Below, piece by piece: positions 24,601 through 33,226 of a stretch of DNA of 64,000 nucleotides; position 1 is the stretch's first letter, and every line of letters begins with the position of its first letter. The notes beneath the pieces are model-generated. The model was not told the DNA's origin and did not search any database. It saw only the letters and a program-made list of their open reading frames with translations. A program made the position numbers and the translations under genes. Where the stretch lies: assembly GCF_013186535.1 (NCBI RefSeq), contig NZ_JABMCZ010000001.1, positions 1,488,001 to 1,552,000 of the forward strand, given 5' to 3'. The DNA comes from Nocardia terpenica. Its GTDB lineage: Bacteria; Actinomycetota; Actinomycetes; Mycobacteriales; Mycobacteriaceae.

Positions 24601-25424
24601 CGCTTCCGATGGCGGGCCAGTACAAACTGGCCGATCATTTCCGCGTCGACAGAGGGTGGGCGCCGGGAAGCACGTCGGTCCAGCAGATCGCCGACCGGCT
24701 CAACGTCCACGGCACGTGGCTGCCCGAACCGGGGAGCGGTGGGCGGACGTGGGTGGGTTCGCCGCTTCGCGTGCATCGCCGCTGCGACAGGCTCATGTTC
24801 GAGGTGAGTAACGCCATCGCCTACGACCACATGATGGTCTACGGGGCCTCCGATCCGGCCGAACCGGATTTGGTCGATGCCAGCGTCTGGATCGACGTGC
24901 CGGCCGGACCCACTGGGGGAAAGTGGAATCCGGAGGAGGGCCGGTGTGTCCGCGACCTGCTGCTGGATATTCGCGACCGGGTCGAGCAGCGAATGCGCCG
25001 CGAAGTACGACAATCCAACGATCCACCGCCCTGGTCGCTGGATGAGGAGCTGTGGCGCGAAGAACTCCGGGGCCGCTTCACCGAATCGGTCTTCGTGGTC
25101 AGTCCGTTCCGTGACGTCGTACGGGGACTGCGGCAAACGCTGTCCAACCTGCTGCCGACCCGGCTGGAACGGGTCGGCACGGTTCATGTGACCCAGGGCA
25201 AGGAAGCCGAGGTCGTGATCCTCGTGCTGGGAACGTCGGACGAGCAATCCGGTTCCCGCGGATGGGCGGCCGGGCGTCCGAACCTGCTCAATGTCGCTGC
25301 CACCCGCGCCAAACGCCGACTGGTCATAGTCGGCGACCACGGAAACTGGTCCGGGCTGCGGCATTTCAACGTACTTGCCCAGCACCCGAATCTCGTGGTC
25401 GAACGCCCCCGTGTCCGGCCCTGA
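21687..25424 (+). CDS. Large SF1 (UPF1/AAA_11-AAA_12 type) helicase with coiled-coil insert
   Basis: A protein of 1245 residues from a GTG with GGAGGGAGG upstream. N-terminal unknown domain (ILRFWRAVEYFSPPKVEAVD). Walker A GPPGTGKTT is near residue 415. An insert of about 500 residues includes charged coiled-coil heptads around 590-780. Walker B LFVDEAGQ is near 935, followed by GDPRQLEP. The second RecA domain has VTQGKEAEVVILVLG (about 1167) and NVAATRAKRRLVIVGD (about 1200), diagnostic of SF1B nucleic-acid helicases. A defence or RNA-handling role is possible, but nuclease domains are not visible. A stem-loop covers the stop. Confidence 0.87.
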   Translation: MGRKQGERDRQARILRFWRAVEYFSPPKVEAVDHRNLMFEVRRGRPLPWEPGGLNARKPKRDRVWRHTVYAGVFAIADVRPVLERAFEFTESERELGSGTGDSALLSFAVDDKGRLLSGTATLSGCGWAVGRTLSPGPDDTKWLDGFDAAQDIVRKVALGIGTGKVPVTSSDRAERRGRALGLIAGAGARVAIDLATGGLTAIPAVLGVVASPALGQAGAKAVEKVGDAFAKDAAEATKSAIERRRDGKAGDASGSGDTGTPAAAPGKILDVDDLVAITRWLAEELGVAEALQPNSIRVKCVEVKPDEPPSTNEILNSFYVDDLKLVADAAESGDVGVALGDFLRAEDEIGVARRVDVRERPDMVLAALTPGAMPAGRWPAAPDRPLAASQQFAVNDAVGRLMSPQARGVYAVNGPPGTGKTTMLRDLIAAIVVERAGRLATLGSARDAFAGAPLTWPTESGWNRRLYPLRPDLAGFEIVVASANNGAVENVTREVPAEKSIDRATFPGAEYLSGPATLATGVPCWGAVAAVLGNRGNRRHFSDTFWWTDPARPRNGSKPGEEAEPDEAPCGLHVLLRELEDGAGEPVIWSEAVARFREARTEVDRLARTRTELLAVHTRHGGSDETLEGLKKQVQRCDDLVRKLRVERAGLMMSVANAAECARQASVAADAAADDCRRASDAVDDAKSARDAATATLQGHQSSKPGWWRRLRSWRAYSAWQAQNAELVGEARAAAQWVKDAQAHASELAGTSRDRAGEADAAKADLSAREQRVSRCDNDIAQADRDMRSATDAVARREDELRAEAELLARARARWPIAIPGSEWTAAPDDVAAMRRRELSAPWMDEEFAAARSRLFLAALDLHWAVSANEPALMRRNLNAVMDVVRGEVPAGFPAEKALAAWQMLFFVVPVVSTTFASLSRMFAGLGREALGWLFVDEAGQAVPQASVGALWRTQRAVVVGDPRQLEPIVSLPMAGQYKLADHFRVDRGWAPGSTSVQQIADRLNVHGTWLPEPGSGGRTWVGSPLRVHRRCDRLMFEVSNAIAYDHMMVYGASDPAEPDLVDASVWIDVPAGPTGGKWNPEEGRCVRDLLLDIRDRVEQRMRREVRQSNDPPPWSLDEELWREELRGRFTESVFVVSPFRDVVRGLRQTLSNLLPTRLERVGTVHVTQGKEAEVVILVLGTSDEQSGSRGWAAGRPNLLNVAATRAKRRLVIVGDHGNWSGLRHFNVLAQHPNLVVERPRVRP

Positions 25425-25453
25425 CGGAGAGCCCTTGGTGGCACCCTCCGTCA
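25422..25453. terminator. Stem-loop terminator overlapping the helicase stop
   Basis: TGACGGAG (25422-25429) and CTCCGTCA (25446-25453) pair over 8 bp around a 16-nt loop. The stem includes the TGA stop of the helicase and separates it from the convergent VOC gene. Confidence 0.65.
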
Positions 25454-25468
25454 AGCTCGTCCCCCAGC

Positions 25469-25831
25469 TCACTCGTTCAGCTGAAGGATGTTCACGAAGT
25501 TCCCGTCCGCGTCCTTGATGGTGGCGATCTGTCCTACCGGGATGTCTTCCACCGGGCGGACCCATTCCAGGTCTTTCAGGGTGTTCAGGTGGGTGACCAG
25601 GGTGGACATTTCTCGGACTTGGATGTTGATGATTATTCGGCCCGGTTCGGTGGCTTGGGGTGCGACGTCGTCGCGTTCCTCGAAGACGAGGAAGCCCTGG
25701 GTCAGTTTCAGGACCGAGTCTTCGATTTCCACGTCGGGGGCGAAGGCGCTCTGGTACCAGGCGCCCAGTCGTTTCGGGTCGGTACTGCCCAGCACGAGGC
25801 TGCTCAGGCCGGCTTCGCTTATCACTGCCAT
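25469..25831 (-). CDS. VOC/glyoxalase-superfamily protein
   Basis: A protein of 120 residues, a single pair of beta-alpha-beta-beta-beta modules: LSSLVLGSTDPKRLGAWYQSAFAPD, then LTQGFLVFEERDD, RIIINIQVREMSTLVTHLNTL and a C-terminal GQIATIKDADGNFVNILQLNE, a glyoxalase/bleomycin-resistance ending. The usual metal-binding His/Glu set is incomplete, so it may be non-enzymatic. It follows the next upstream gene by only one base, so the two are in one operon. Confidence 0.82.
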   Translation of the reverse strand: MAVISEAGLSSLVLGSTDPKRLGAWYQSAFAPDVEIEDSVLKLTQGFLVFEERDDVAPQATEPGRIIINIQVREMSTLVTHLNTLKDLEWVRPVEDIPVGQIATIKDADGNFVNILQLNE

Positions 25832-25832
25832 G

Positions 25833-26246
25833 TCAACTCAACTCCCATGTCCGGCGCAGCATGTCGCCGTTGTCGTCGATGGAGAACTCGAAAATGGCGA
25901 GAACGCCTGTGAGGCTCGCCAATTCGCCGGTGGCATGCTCGGTGATGATCGAACCGCGGTAGGTGCGGACATCGCCCTCGCCCAACCGGCCGGCGCCGAA
26001 GCCGCGCCACGTCGCGAGGCCCGCGCCGTGGTCGGTCTTCATGCCGCCCATCCATTCGCTGTAGAGCGCACCGCCAGGATGGGCGACCGACCAGTACGTG
26101 CCGATGTTCTCGTAGGCGGCACCCTTGTGGACGCCGCGCGCACGGAACGTGACCTCGACCTTGACCGCGCCGCCCTCGATGGCCACCACGCGGCGACCCA
26201 CCGTCCGCCCCCGCTCCTCGGTCAACAGTTCGCCGATTTCGACCAA
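25833..26246 (-). CDS. Uncharacterised small beta-rich protein
   Basis: A protein of 137 residues from a TTG start (26246) preceded by GGGTGGCGAG. Alternating hydrophobic strands (VKVEVTFRARGVHKG, YENIGTYWSVAHPGGALYSEW, RTYRGSIITEH, LAIFEFSID) suggest a lipocalin- or DUF3224-like barrel. No catalytic motif was recognised. The operon partner is the VOC protein downstream. The start codon is uncertain. Confidence 0.6.
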   Translation of the reverse strand: MVEIGELLTEERGRTVGRRVVAIEGGAVKVEVTFRARGVHKGAAYENIGTYWSVAHPGGALYSEWMGGMKTDHGAGLATWRGFGAGRLGEGDVRTYRGSIITEHATGELASLTGVLAIFEFSIDDNGDMLRRTWELS

Positions 26247-26440
26247 CTCGCCACCCGCTCTCGTCGTGTCACTGCACCGACCGTACTGCTTGCATCAAGC
26301 AAGCGAAAGCGTACACGCGCGACCTTCGCACAACAGGGCAATCGAGAAGATAGTTCGTCGCCGCGGCGCACGTAACGTTGACGCCGCTGCTTCCGGAACC
26401 GGCCGCGTCGCCAAAGCTCTTCTCAGGGTAGGGATTTGTG

Positions 26441-27991
26441 ATGTCCAGAGTTTTCGATTTCGACGACCTCGTGATCGGAGCCGGGGCAGCGGGTGTGCCG
26501 CTGGCCGTCCGGCTGAGTGAGGACCCCGGAAGACGCGTCGGGCTTGTCGACGCGGGCCCGTACTATCCGACGGTGCCGGACATGCCGGACGACCTGTTGA
26601 CCGCGAACATCATGTCGATGTCCCAGCACGACTGGCAGTTCTCGGCCCACGCCGCCGCCGGGCGCGCCATCCGGTTCCCGCGCGGGCGCGTGGTCGGCGG
26701 GTCGTCGGCGGTGGGCGGCACGGTGGCGTTGCGCGGCATCCCGGCCGACTTCGACGAGTGGGCCGAGGGCGGCAACCCGGAGTGGTCGTGGGAGAAGGTC
26801 CTGCCGTACTACCGGATGCTGGAGGACGACCTCGACTTCGGGGGCGAGTTCCACGGCAAGGGCGGCCCGATCCCGATCCGGCGCTTCCCGATCGGGGAGA
26901 TGTCACCGGTGCAGCGGCACTTCCTGCAGGCGTGCCAGGACTACGGCTTCCCGTGGGTGGACGACCAGAACCATCCCGATGCCACGGGCGTGGGCGCGAT
27001 GCCGTCCAATCGGCGCGACCCGACGACCCGCGTGTCCACGTCGATGGGCTACCTGCCCGCGGCGCGCGACCGGGAGAACCTGACCATCATCGCGACCGCC
27101 CTCGTCGGGCGGGTGTGCATCCGCGACGGGCGCGCGTACGGCGTGGAACTGGTCGACGGCCCGAGCACCCGGGAGTTGACGGCGCGGCGAATCATCCTGG
27201 CCACCGGGACAATCGGCACACCGACGGTATTGCTGCGCTCGGGTATCGGCCCGGCCGACGACCTACGCGAGTTGGGCGTGCCGGTGGAATCGGACCTGCC
27301 CGGTGTCGGCGCGGGCCTGAACGATCACCCGCGCACCGGCGTGTTCATGACGCCGAAGCCGGGCGCGGAGAACTTCGGCGAGCCGGTGGGGCAGACCGTG
27401 TGCCGCGCCACCGCGAAGGACTCCGACGAGCCGAACGACATGCACTACTACATGGTCAACGGCTTCGACCTCACCCAGCAGTTCCCCGACCTGCGCAGCA
27501 TCGCGGGCGGCGACCGGATCTTCGGTGTGATGGTGGTCGACCAGCGGCCCCGGGCACGGGGCAGGGTGACGCTGGCGTCCACCGATCCGCGGCGCAGCCC
27601 GCGCATCGACCTGAACTACCTGTCCGACGAGCACGATTACCGCACGTTCGCCGACGGCCTGCGCACGGCGTGGGAGCTGGCGAACGCGCCCGCGATCCGC
27701 GCGCTGGGCGAGAAGTTCGTGCTGATCGATGAATCCACGCTGGAGTCCGAGGAGGCGTTGCGCGAGTACTCGCGGCAGACCGTGGACAGCACGTACCACC
27801 CGGTCGGCACCGCGAAGATGGGGCCGAGCACCGACCCGGCCGCCGTGGTCGACCAGTACGGCGCGGTGCACGGCGTCGAGGGCCTGCACGTGGCCGACGC
27901 GTCGATCATGCCGTCGCACGTGCGGGCGAACACGAACCTGACCTCGATCATGATCGGCGAACGGGCGGCGGAGCTCTTCCGCCGGATCTGA
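26441..27991 (+). CDS. GMC-family FAD-dependent oxidoreductase
   Basis: A protein of 516 residues. FAD-binding motif DDLVIGAGAAGVPLAVRLSE near the N-terminus, the GMC signature 1 RFPRGRVVGGSSAVGGTVALRG, ILATGTIGTPTVLLRSGIGPADDL (signature 2) and C-terminal STYHPVGTAKMG with the catalytic His, then THVRANTNLTSIMIGERAAE-like SHVRANTNLT. This is a choline-dehydrogenase/glucose-oxidase fold. The substrate is unknown (alcohol or aldehyde). The LLM gene begins 42 nt after its stop, suggesting an operon. It might be a mycofactocin-linked enzyme, but no mycofactocin genes are nearby. Confidence 0.9.
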   Translation: MSRVFDFDDLVIGAGAAGVPLAVRLSEDPGRRVGLVDAGPYYPTVPDMPDDLLTANIMSMSQHDWQFSAHAAAGRAIRFPRGRVVGGSSAVGGTVALRGIPADFDEWAEGGNPEWSWEKVLPYYRMLEDDLDFGGEFHGKGGPIPIRRFPIGEMSPVQRHFLQACQDYGFPWVDDQNHPDATGVGAMPSNRRDPTTRVSTSMGYLPAARDRENLTIIATALVGRVCIRDGRAYGVELVDGPSTRELTARRIILATGTIGTPTVLLRSGIGPADDLRELGVPVESDLPGVGAGLNDHPRTGVFMTPKPGAENFGEPVGQTVCRATAKDSDEPNDMHYYMVNGFDLTQQFPDLRSIAGGDRIFGVMVVDQRPRARGRVTLASTDPRRSPRIDLNYLSDEHDYRTFADGLRTAWELANAPAIRALGEKFVLIDESTLESEEALREYSRQTVDSTYHPVGTAKMGPSTDPAAVVDQYGAVHGVEGLHVADASIMPSHVRANTNLTSIMIGERAAELFRRI

Positions 27992-28032
27992 CGCCGAACA
28001 TCCCTCCCACACCGCCGAATTCGGAGCCTTCG

Positions 28033-28965
28033 ATGAAACTCGGATTGCAACTGCCCCAGGGAGCCGACACCGCCCGAGCCCGGGACCTGGCCGCGATCGC
28101 CCGCCGCGCCGAGGACATCGGCTACAGCAGCCTGTGGGCCTACGAGCGGGTGCTGTTCCCGGCGCAGCCCGCCGACGGCATGTACGGCGTGCCGGGCCTG
28201 CTGCCGTGGGACCCGTACTACGAACACTGCGCCGACCCGTTGACCGTGCTGACCCTGGCCGCCGCGCACACCGACCGCGTCCGGCTGGGCACCTGCGTGC
28301 TGGTCGCGCCGCTGCACGGCGGCCTGCACCTGGCCCGCGCCCTGGCGACGCTCGACGTCGCCACCGGCGGCGGTCGCGTGGTGGCGGGCCTGGGCGCCGG
28401 GTGGTCCACCGACGAATACCGCGCCGCCGGCGTCGATTTCGCGACGCGGCGGCGCGCGACGGACGAGATGGCCGACGCGCTGCGCGCCCTGTGGGGCCCG
28501 AACCCGGTGACGTATCGGGACAGCACGATCGACATCACCGACGCGGCCGTGAATCCGAAACCGGCGGGCCCGATCCCGATCGTCTTCGGCGGCGCGACGG
28601 AACCCGCCTTCCGGCGCGTGGCGAAGCGGGGCGACGGCTGGATGGCGGTCGGCATCACCGGCGACACCCTGGCCGCCGGTCACCGCCGCATCACCGACCT
28701 GGCCGAGGCCGAGGGCCGCGACCCGGCCACCCTATCCCTGCTCCTCGTCGCGATCGTCTACCTGTCATCCACCCCGGCCGGGCCGACCCGAATGCCGTTC
28801 CAGGGCAACCTCGATCAGGTCTTGGACGACCTGTCGGCCGCCGCGAAGGCCGGTGCGGACGAGGTGATCCTGTCCATCGACCGGGGGCCCGAACGTGCCA
28901 CCGGGTTTAGTGACCGGGCGGGGGAGCTGTTTGAAGCGGCCCGGTCCGCAGGACTGCTCGCCTGA
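28033..28965 (+). CDS. LLM-class F420-type oxidoreductase
   Basis: A protein of 310 residues. Luciferase-like TIM barrel: MKLGLQLPQGADTARARDLA, YSSLWAYERVLFP, RVRLGTCVLVAPLHGGLHLARALATLDVATGGGRVVAGLGAGWSTDEY, then IPIVFGGATEPAFRRVAKRGDGW. The pattern VAGLGAGW and the N-terminal sequence match F420-dependent LLM enzymes (TIGR03619-type), but cofactor use cannot be proved here. It directly follows a GMC oxidoreductase, so both may act on one catabolic route. Confidence 0.87.
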   Translation: MKLGLQLPQGADTARARDLAAIARRAEDIGYSSLWAYERVLFPAQPADGMYGVPGLLPWDPYYEHCADPLTVLTLAAAHTDRVRLGTCVLVAPLHGGLHLARALATLDVATGGGRVVAGLGAGWSTDEYRAAGVDFATRRRATDEMADALRALWGPNPVTYRDSTIDITDAAVNPKPAGPIPIVFGGATEPAFRRVAKRGDGWMAVGITGDTLAAGHRRITDLAEAEGRDPATLSLLLVAIVYLSSTPAGPTRMPFQGNLDQVLDDLSAAAKAGADEVILSIDRGPERATGFSDRAGELFEAARSAGLLA

Positions 28966-29006
28966 CGGATGACTACTGCTGCACTGCCCGCTCCTACTAT
29001 GACCCG

Positions 29007-29357
29007 GTGACTCCTACCCAGCGTCTCCACGTCGTCCCGTCCCAGTTCGCGGTCGAGTACTTTCCCGAGGCAACGTTTCCCGAGGATGACGAGTGGATTG
29101 TGTTGGTGCGGGCGCCGGAGGGATTGACCGTGGTACGGGAGGTGCCCGCGTGGGTCGAGGGGGAGCGGTGGGTGGGGTTCTACGGGGATGCGGGGCGCGG
29201 GCGGGATGTACAGGGGGTGGTGGAACCGTTGGGGGAGGCGGGGATTGCGGTGTTCGTGGCGTCCACCTATCACGCGGATCTGGTGCTGGTGCCGGAGGAG
29301 CGGCGGGAGGAGGCGGCCGCGGTGTTGCGGGAGGCGGGGCATCAGATCGTGGGGTGA
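29007..29357 (+). CDS. ACT-domain (CASTOR-like) protein
   Basis: A protein of 116 residues from a GTG. The first half starts TQRLHVVPSQFAVEYF and continues EWIVLVRAPEGLTVVREV; the second half (QGVVEPLGEAGIAVFVASTYHADLVLVPEE) is the typical ACT_7/CASTOR domain with ST-Y-D/L pattern, found in small amino-acid-sensing proteins. It may bind an amino acid and regulate a partner enzyme, but none is adjacent. Confidence 0.8.
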   Translation: MTPTQRLHVVPSQFAVEYFPEATFPEDDEWIVLVRAPEGLTVVREVPAWVEGERWVGFYGDAGRGRDVQGVVEPLGEAGIAVFVASTYHADLVLVPEERREEAAAVLREAGHQIVG

Positions 29358-29414
29358 GTGCGGCCGACGAACCGCCTCATCGTTTTCTCACGGTCGTTCC
29401 CGCACAGTGGTCGC

Positions 29415-29996
29415 ATGGAGATGTCGGCTGCACGTCGTGGCGCGGTGCTGGGGTGGTGCTGGGCGGCGACGCTTGTCTACCTCCCGGTCGCGGCGATGTT
29501 CGGGCAGTGGCGCGGGCCGGGATTGCCGCTGCTGGCCGCGCTCACGGCCGCGGGCGCGCTGGCCTGGTCGGCCGGGGCCGCGCCGCTGCATCGCGCGGGA
29601 TGTGTGCTGATCGTGTGCGCGGCGGGTGCGGCGGCCGTGGCGGTGCTGCTGCCCGCCGAACTGGACCCCGAATTGCGCATCGCCGCCCCGGTGATGCGCT
29701 GGGCGGCCCAACTGCTGGGCATGACGTTCATCGCGGTCGCGTTCCCGCAGCGCGTGATTCGGCTCTGGACAGCCGTGTGCGCGGCGGTCACGGCCGTCGG
29801 CGGCTGGCTGCTGTACGGCCCGGCGGCCGAGACGAACGCGATCGGCGAACCGATCGCGCTCGACACCTCGACCGTGTGGACGGGTGTGATCGGGCTGCTC
29901 GTGCTCGGTCACACCCGCTACGGCACCGCCGCGTGGCGGTGGTCCGAGATCACCCCACCGCGGATTCGGCGGGCGTCGCCCGTGCGGTCAGCATGA
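29415..29996 (+). CDS. Multi-pass membrane protein of unknown function
   Basis: A protein of 193 residues with about five to six hydrophobic helices (AVLGWCWAATLVYLPVAAMF, LPLLAALTAAGALAWSAGAA, CVLIVCAAGAAAVAVLL, LLGMTFIAVAF, LWTAVCAAVTAVGGWLL, VWTGVIGLLVLGH). No family recognised. ATG 29415 is used; a longer frame begins at 29358. Its 3' end overlaps the convergent LuxR gene by 47 nt. Confidence 0.68.
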   Translation: MEMSAARRGAVLGWCWAATLVYLPVAAMFGQWRGPGLPLLAALTAAGALAWSAGAAPLHRAGCVLIVCAAGAAAVAVLLPAELDPELRIAAPVMRWAAQLLGMTFIAVAFPQRVIRLWTAVCAAVTAVGGWLLYGPAAETNAIGEPIALDTSTVWTGVIGLLVLGHTRYGTAAWRWSEITPPRIRRASPVRSA

Positions 29997-32076
29997 ACCG
30001 CAGTTCGGTGCGACGGGCGACCGACAGCTTGCGGTAGACCCGGGTCAGATGCTGCTCCACCGTGCTGGTGGTGATGGCGAGGGTGTCGGCGATCTCCCGA
30101 TTGCGACGCCCCAGCGCGGCCAGTTCGGCGACCCGGCGCTCGGCCGGGCTGAGCGCGTCGATGCTGTCGGGAGCCGGTCGCACCCGCGGCGCCGGGGCGG
30201 CCGGCGCCGCGGACCGATCGCCGCGCAGCCGCCGGATCAGCGCACCCGACCCACACGACTCGGCCAGCCTGGTCGCCTCCCGCAGCAGCGGGCGCGCCTT
30301 GTCGGTGTCACCGATGGTCCGGTGCGCCCGGCCCAATTCGCTGAGCGCCGTGGCCAATTCGAGGTCGTCACCGGCGGCACGGGCCACCGCCACCGCACGG
30401 CGCAGCAGCAGCACCCGCCGATGGGGATCGCCGGTGGCCGCCAGCAGGCGCAGCGACACCCCGCCCGATCGGTGCCGATTCGCCCCGCCGATCAACTCCA
30501 GATGCATGGTCGCCAGCGCCTGCGCTCGCCGCTCCTCACCAGCGTCGAGATAGGCGGCGGCCATATCATTGCGCCACGGCACCAGCCAGGCGAAATCCAT
30601 GTTCCACTGCCGCATGAGATTTCCGCACTGCCGGAAGTGCCGCAGCGCCTCCTGTGGTCGCCCGACGGCCAGGCAGTGCTGCCCGGACGCCTGCAGATAC
30701 GCCAGCGCGAACCGGGATTCGAACATGGCGCGCGGCACCGGCCGGCGCAGCTGGGCGGCGGCCTCGCTGTGCTTGCCCTGGGCGGTCAGCGCGCGCACCA
30801 GCACCGCGATCGGCCGACCCACCCAGACACCGAGGTGATCGGCCGGGACCAGGTTCAATGCCAGCATGGCGCTGTCGATGGCACCGGCCAGATTGCCGCG
30901 GCGCAGTTGGGTTTCCGCGCGTAACCCGGCGAAGATGGACCGCCAGGTGGGCGCGTGCCGGGCCTCGGATTCGGCCAGCAGCGACACGCACCAGGCATCG
31001 GCGGTGTCGAGCCGGTCGGTGTGCACCAGGCAGTCGACCGCGGCCACCAGCGGTTCCACCGTGGTCGGGCCGAGCCGGTGCGAGGTGAGGATGCGCTGCG
31101 CCGCCGCGGCCACGTCCACCGAGGGGTGCTGGACGGAGACCGCGGCGAGCAGGTCGGCGGACTGGCGGTGCGCCGAATCGCGGTCGACCGCCGGATAACC
31201 CTCCGCGCGCGGGCGGGGCGTGAACAACCGCCGGTGCCGCTCCACGTGGGTCGGGTGGGTGTATCGCAGCCAGGCGCACAGGAAATCCAGCCGCGGATCG
31301 AGTGTGAGCGCGCCGACCGGGCCGCGGTCCAGCCGCGCCAGCGCGTGATCGGCCTGCTGCACGAAGCCGTGCCACAGCATGTGCAGCACCGCCGCGGGCA
31401 GCTGGGTGTGCGGCACCCGGCCGGTGTAGAGCGCGGCCTTGAGCCTGCCGAAGTTGCGCGTGCGCGGCGAGGGGTTGAGCCGCCACTCCATCGACACCAG
31501 CCGGGTGGCGATGGCGGCCCGCCCGCTGGCCCGTCGGCTCGCCCGGTAGGCCAGTTCCAGACGCTGTGCCGCACTGTCGATTTCGTCGTTGGCCAGCGCC
31601 AGCTCGGCGGCCTCCACCAGCACGTGCGATGCCCAGGAGCTGCGTGCGTCTCCGGCGGCGACGAGCTGCCAGGCGACCGCCGACGCCGGAAAGCCGTTGT
31701 GGTGCAATAGATCTGCTGCGCGGGTGTGCAGCTCCCGGCGCTCGTCGTCGGGCATCTCCCGCAGGATGCCCGAGATGAGCACGGGATTGGTGAATTGTTC
31801 ATGAACAACCGGGCCGTAAGCGCCGAGCTCCTCGTGCGCGTGACGCACCACCTCCGGATCGGTATCCGCCAGCGCGGCGGTGAGGCCCACGGTCGCGGCG
31901 GAGTCGAGCACCGCCATCGCCCGTGCGATGCGTAGTCGCATCGGATCCGTTTCGGGGAACACCATGGTGAGAAGATCGCCGTCCTCGTCGGATCGCCCGG
32001 TCCGCGCGAGGAGGAGCTCACGCGGGCCTACGGCGATCGACGTCCGGTCTCGGTCTCTCGCGACCGACCGCTGCAT
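29950..32076 (-). CDS. LuxR-type regulator with long helical domain, no ATPase
   Basis: A protein of 708 residues. The C-terminus (residues 640-700) is a LuxR HTH: LSPAERRVAELAALGRRNREIADTLAITTSTVEQHLTRVYRKLSV. The remaining 600 residues are helical repeats of the TPR/MalT kind (LRHFRQCGNL, DLELATALSELGRAHRTIGD). The N-terminal AAA (LAL) ATP-binding domain with Walker A/B is absent, so it looks like a LAL descendant without ATPase or one using another activation mode. It follows the thiolase-like gene on the same strand (204 nt gap) and may regulate the beta-lactone cluster. Confidence 0.85.
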   Translation of the reverse strand: MQRSVARDRDRTSIAVGPRELLLARTGRSDEDGDLLTMVFPETDPMRLRIARAMAVLDSAATVGLTAALADTDPEVVRHAHEELGAYGPVVHEQFTNPVLISGILREMPDDERRELHTRAADLLHHNGFPASAVAWQLVAAGDARSSWASHVLVEAAELALANDEIDSAAQRLELAYRASRRASGRAAIATRLVSMEWRLNPSPRTRNFGRLKAALYTGRVPHTQLPAAVLHMLWHGFVQQADHALARLDRGPVGALTLDPRLDFLCAWLRYTHPTHVERHRRLFTPRPRAEGYPAVDRDSAHRQSADLLAAVSVQHPSVDVAAAAQRILTSHRLGPTTVEPLVAAVDCLVHTDRLDTADAWCVSLLAESEARHAPTWRSIFAGLRAETQLRRGNLAGAIDSAMLALNLVPADHLGVWVGRPIAVLVRALTAQGKHSEAAAQLRRPVPRAMFESRFALAYLQASGQHCLAVGRPQEALRHFRQCGNLMRQWNMDFAWLVPWRNDMAAAYLDAGEERRAQALATMHLELIGGANRHRSGGVSLRLLAATGDPHRRVLLLRRAVAVARAAGDDLELATALSELGRAHRTIGDTDKARPLLREATRLAESCGSGALIRRLRGDRSAAPAAPAPRVRPAPDSIDALSPAERRVAELAALGRRNREIADTLAITTSTVEQHLTRVYRKLSVARRTELRFMLTARATPAESAVG

Positions 32077-32280
32077 TCTCCAGTCCCTTCATCGATCGGA
32101 TGTGCCCGACTGAGAGGGCCGGGTGCCCCCTGGCGGGCAGCCCGATGGAGCTCGAGAAGCGGCATCGTTGCAGCTGTTGGCGTCTGGTGACACCCGGAAT
32201 TCAGCCGGTGCACAACGGTTCTCGGCGGCCGCCGGGGCGTTCGCACTACCTGCCGGCGGCGGCCTGCCGCGTGAATTATG

Positions 32281-33222
32281 CTACACGTCAACCTGTTTGG
32301 CCCGCATGCCGTTCGCAGACCCGATCAAAACGAGTGGTCGAATTCGGTGTGCGAGACACGCTGCGGAATCCGCGTCGGCGGCGACGAACAGCACCGTCCG
32401 CGCGGTATCGAGCAGGCCGTCCTCGACGGCGGTGAGGAAGGCGTGCACGGGCGCGGCGCTGTACGGATCGCCCAGGGCCGGATCGACTCCCGCCACCGCG
32501 GTCAGCGGCAGATTCAAGCGCGCGGCCAGCTGCTCGCGGAAGTCCGGGGCCGGCGCGGGGGCGAGCAGGACGGCGGCGCCGCTGGCGAAATCGTCGCGCC
32601 CGAGCCGCTCCTCGCGCACCGCCGCCCGCACCACCTCGACGACCGCGCCGAGCGGATCGCCCGCGCCGGTGCGCACGGTCAGCGCGGAGCGGCCGTTGGT
32701 GCCCGCCGCGCCGAGATCCGCCCAGGCCGTCGGTTCGATATCGGTCTGCGGCTGGGTGGCGTGCAGGCGGCCGAAACCGCCGGATTCCGGCGTCGACCGC
32801 AGCAGCATCGCCCCGGCGCCCGCGTGATACGGAAAGCCCTGGGCCGCACGATCGGTGGACGGATGGGTATCGCCCGCGACGACCAGCGCGTATTCCACCT
32901 CGCCGGGCGCCAGGAAACAATGCGCGGTTTGCAGCGCGTGCACGAATCCGGTGCCGCCGTTCATGACATCGAAGGAAAAAGCGGGCAACCGGCCGGTCTT
33001 GTATTCCAGCCCCACGCCGAGCCGTTTCTGAATGAGCGCCGCGATGGCGGGTTCGGAGATATTGCTGTCCCGGAACACCCCGGCATTGACGAGCAGCCCG
33101 ACCTGTTCGGGCGTGACCTCGGCCCGCTCCAGGCAGGAGCGGCCCGCGCGGGCGGCGAGTTCGAAATAGCTGCCGGTGTCGGTGTCGTCGCACACGGCCG
33201 CGGAAACGATTGCGGTGCTCAT
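32281..33222 (-). CDS. OleA/KASIII-like thiolase-fold protein without catalytic Cys
   Basis: A protein of 313 residues with the thiolase/KASIII fold: VGLLVNAGVFRDSNISEPAIA, then FDVMNGGTGFVHALQ where active homologues have NAC (Cys to Gly, about residue 89). The remaining fold features are kept (VVAGDTHPST, PYHAGAGAMLL). It is probably the non-catalytic half of a heterodimer with the gene upstream (33227-34273), as with the paired OleA homologues of nocardiolactone (NltA/NltB) and lipstatin clusters. Only 4 nt separate it from that gene, so they are co-expressed. Confidence 0.82.
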   Translation of the reverse strand: MSTAIVSAAVCDDTDTGSYFELAARAGRSCLERAEVTPEQVGLLVNAGVFRDSNISEPAIAALIQKRLGVGLEYKTGRLPAFSFDVMNGGTGFVHALQTAHCFLAPGEVEYALVVAGDTHPSTDRAAQGFPYHAGAGAMLLRSTPESGGFGRLHATQPQTDIEPTAWADLGAAGTNGRSALTVRTGAGDPLGAVVEVVRAAVREERLGRDDFASGAAVLLAPAPAPDFREQLAARLNLPLTAVAGVDPALGDPYSAAPVHAFLTAVEDGLLDTARTVLFVAADADSAACLAHRIRPLVLIGSANGMRAKQVDV

Positions 33223-33226
33223 GATC

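Noticed and set aside
26441..28965. GMC plus LLM genes as part of a mycofactocin cluster
   Set aside because: No mftA-F genes are seen nearby, so the two are listed as generic oxidoreductases.
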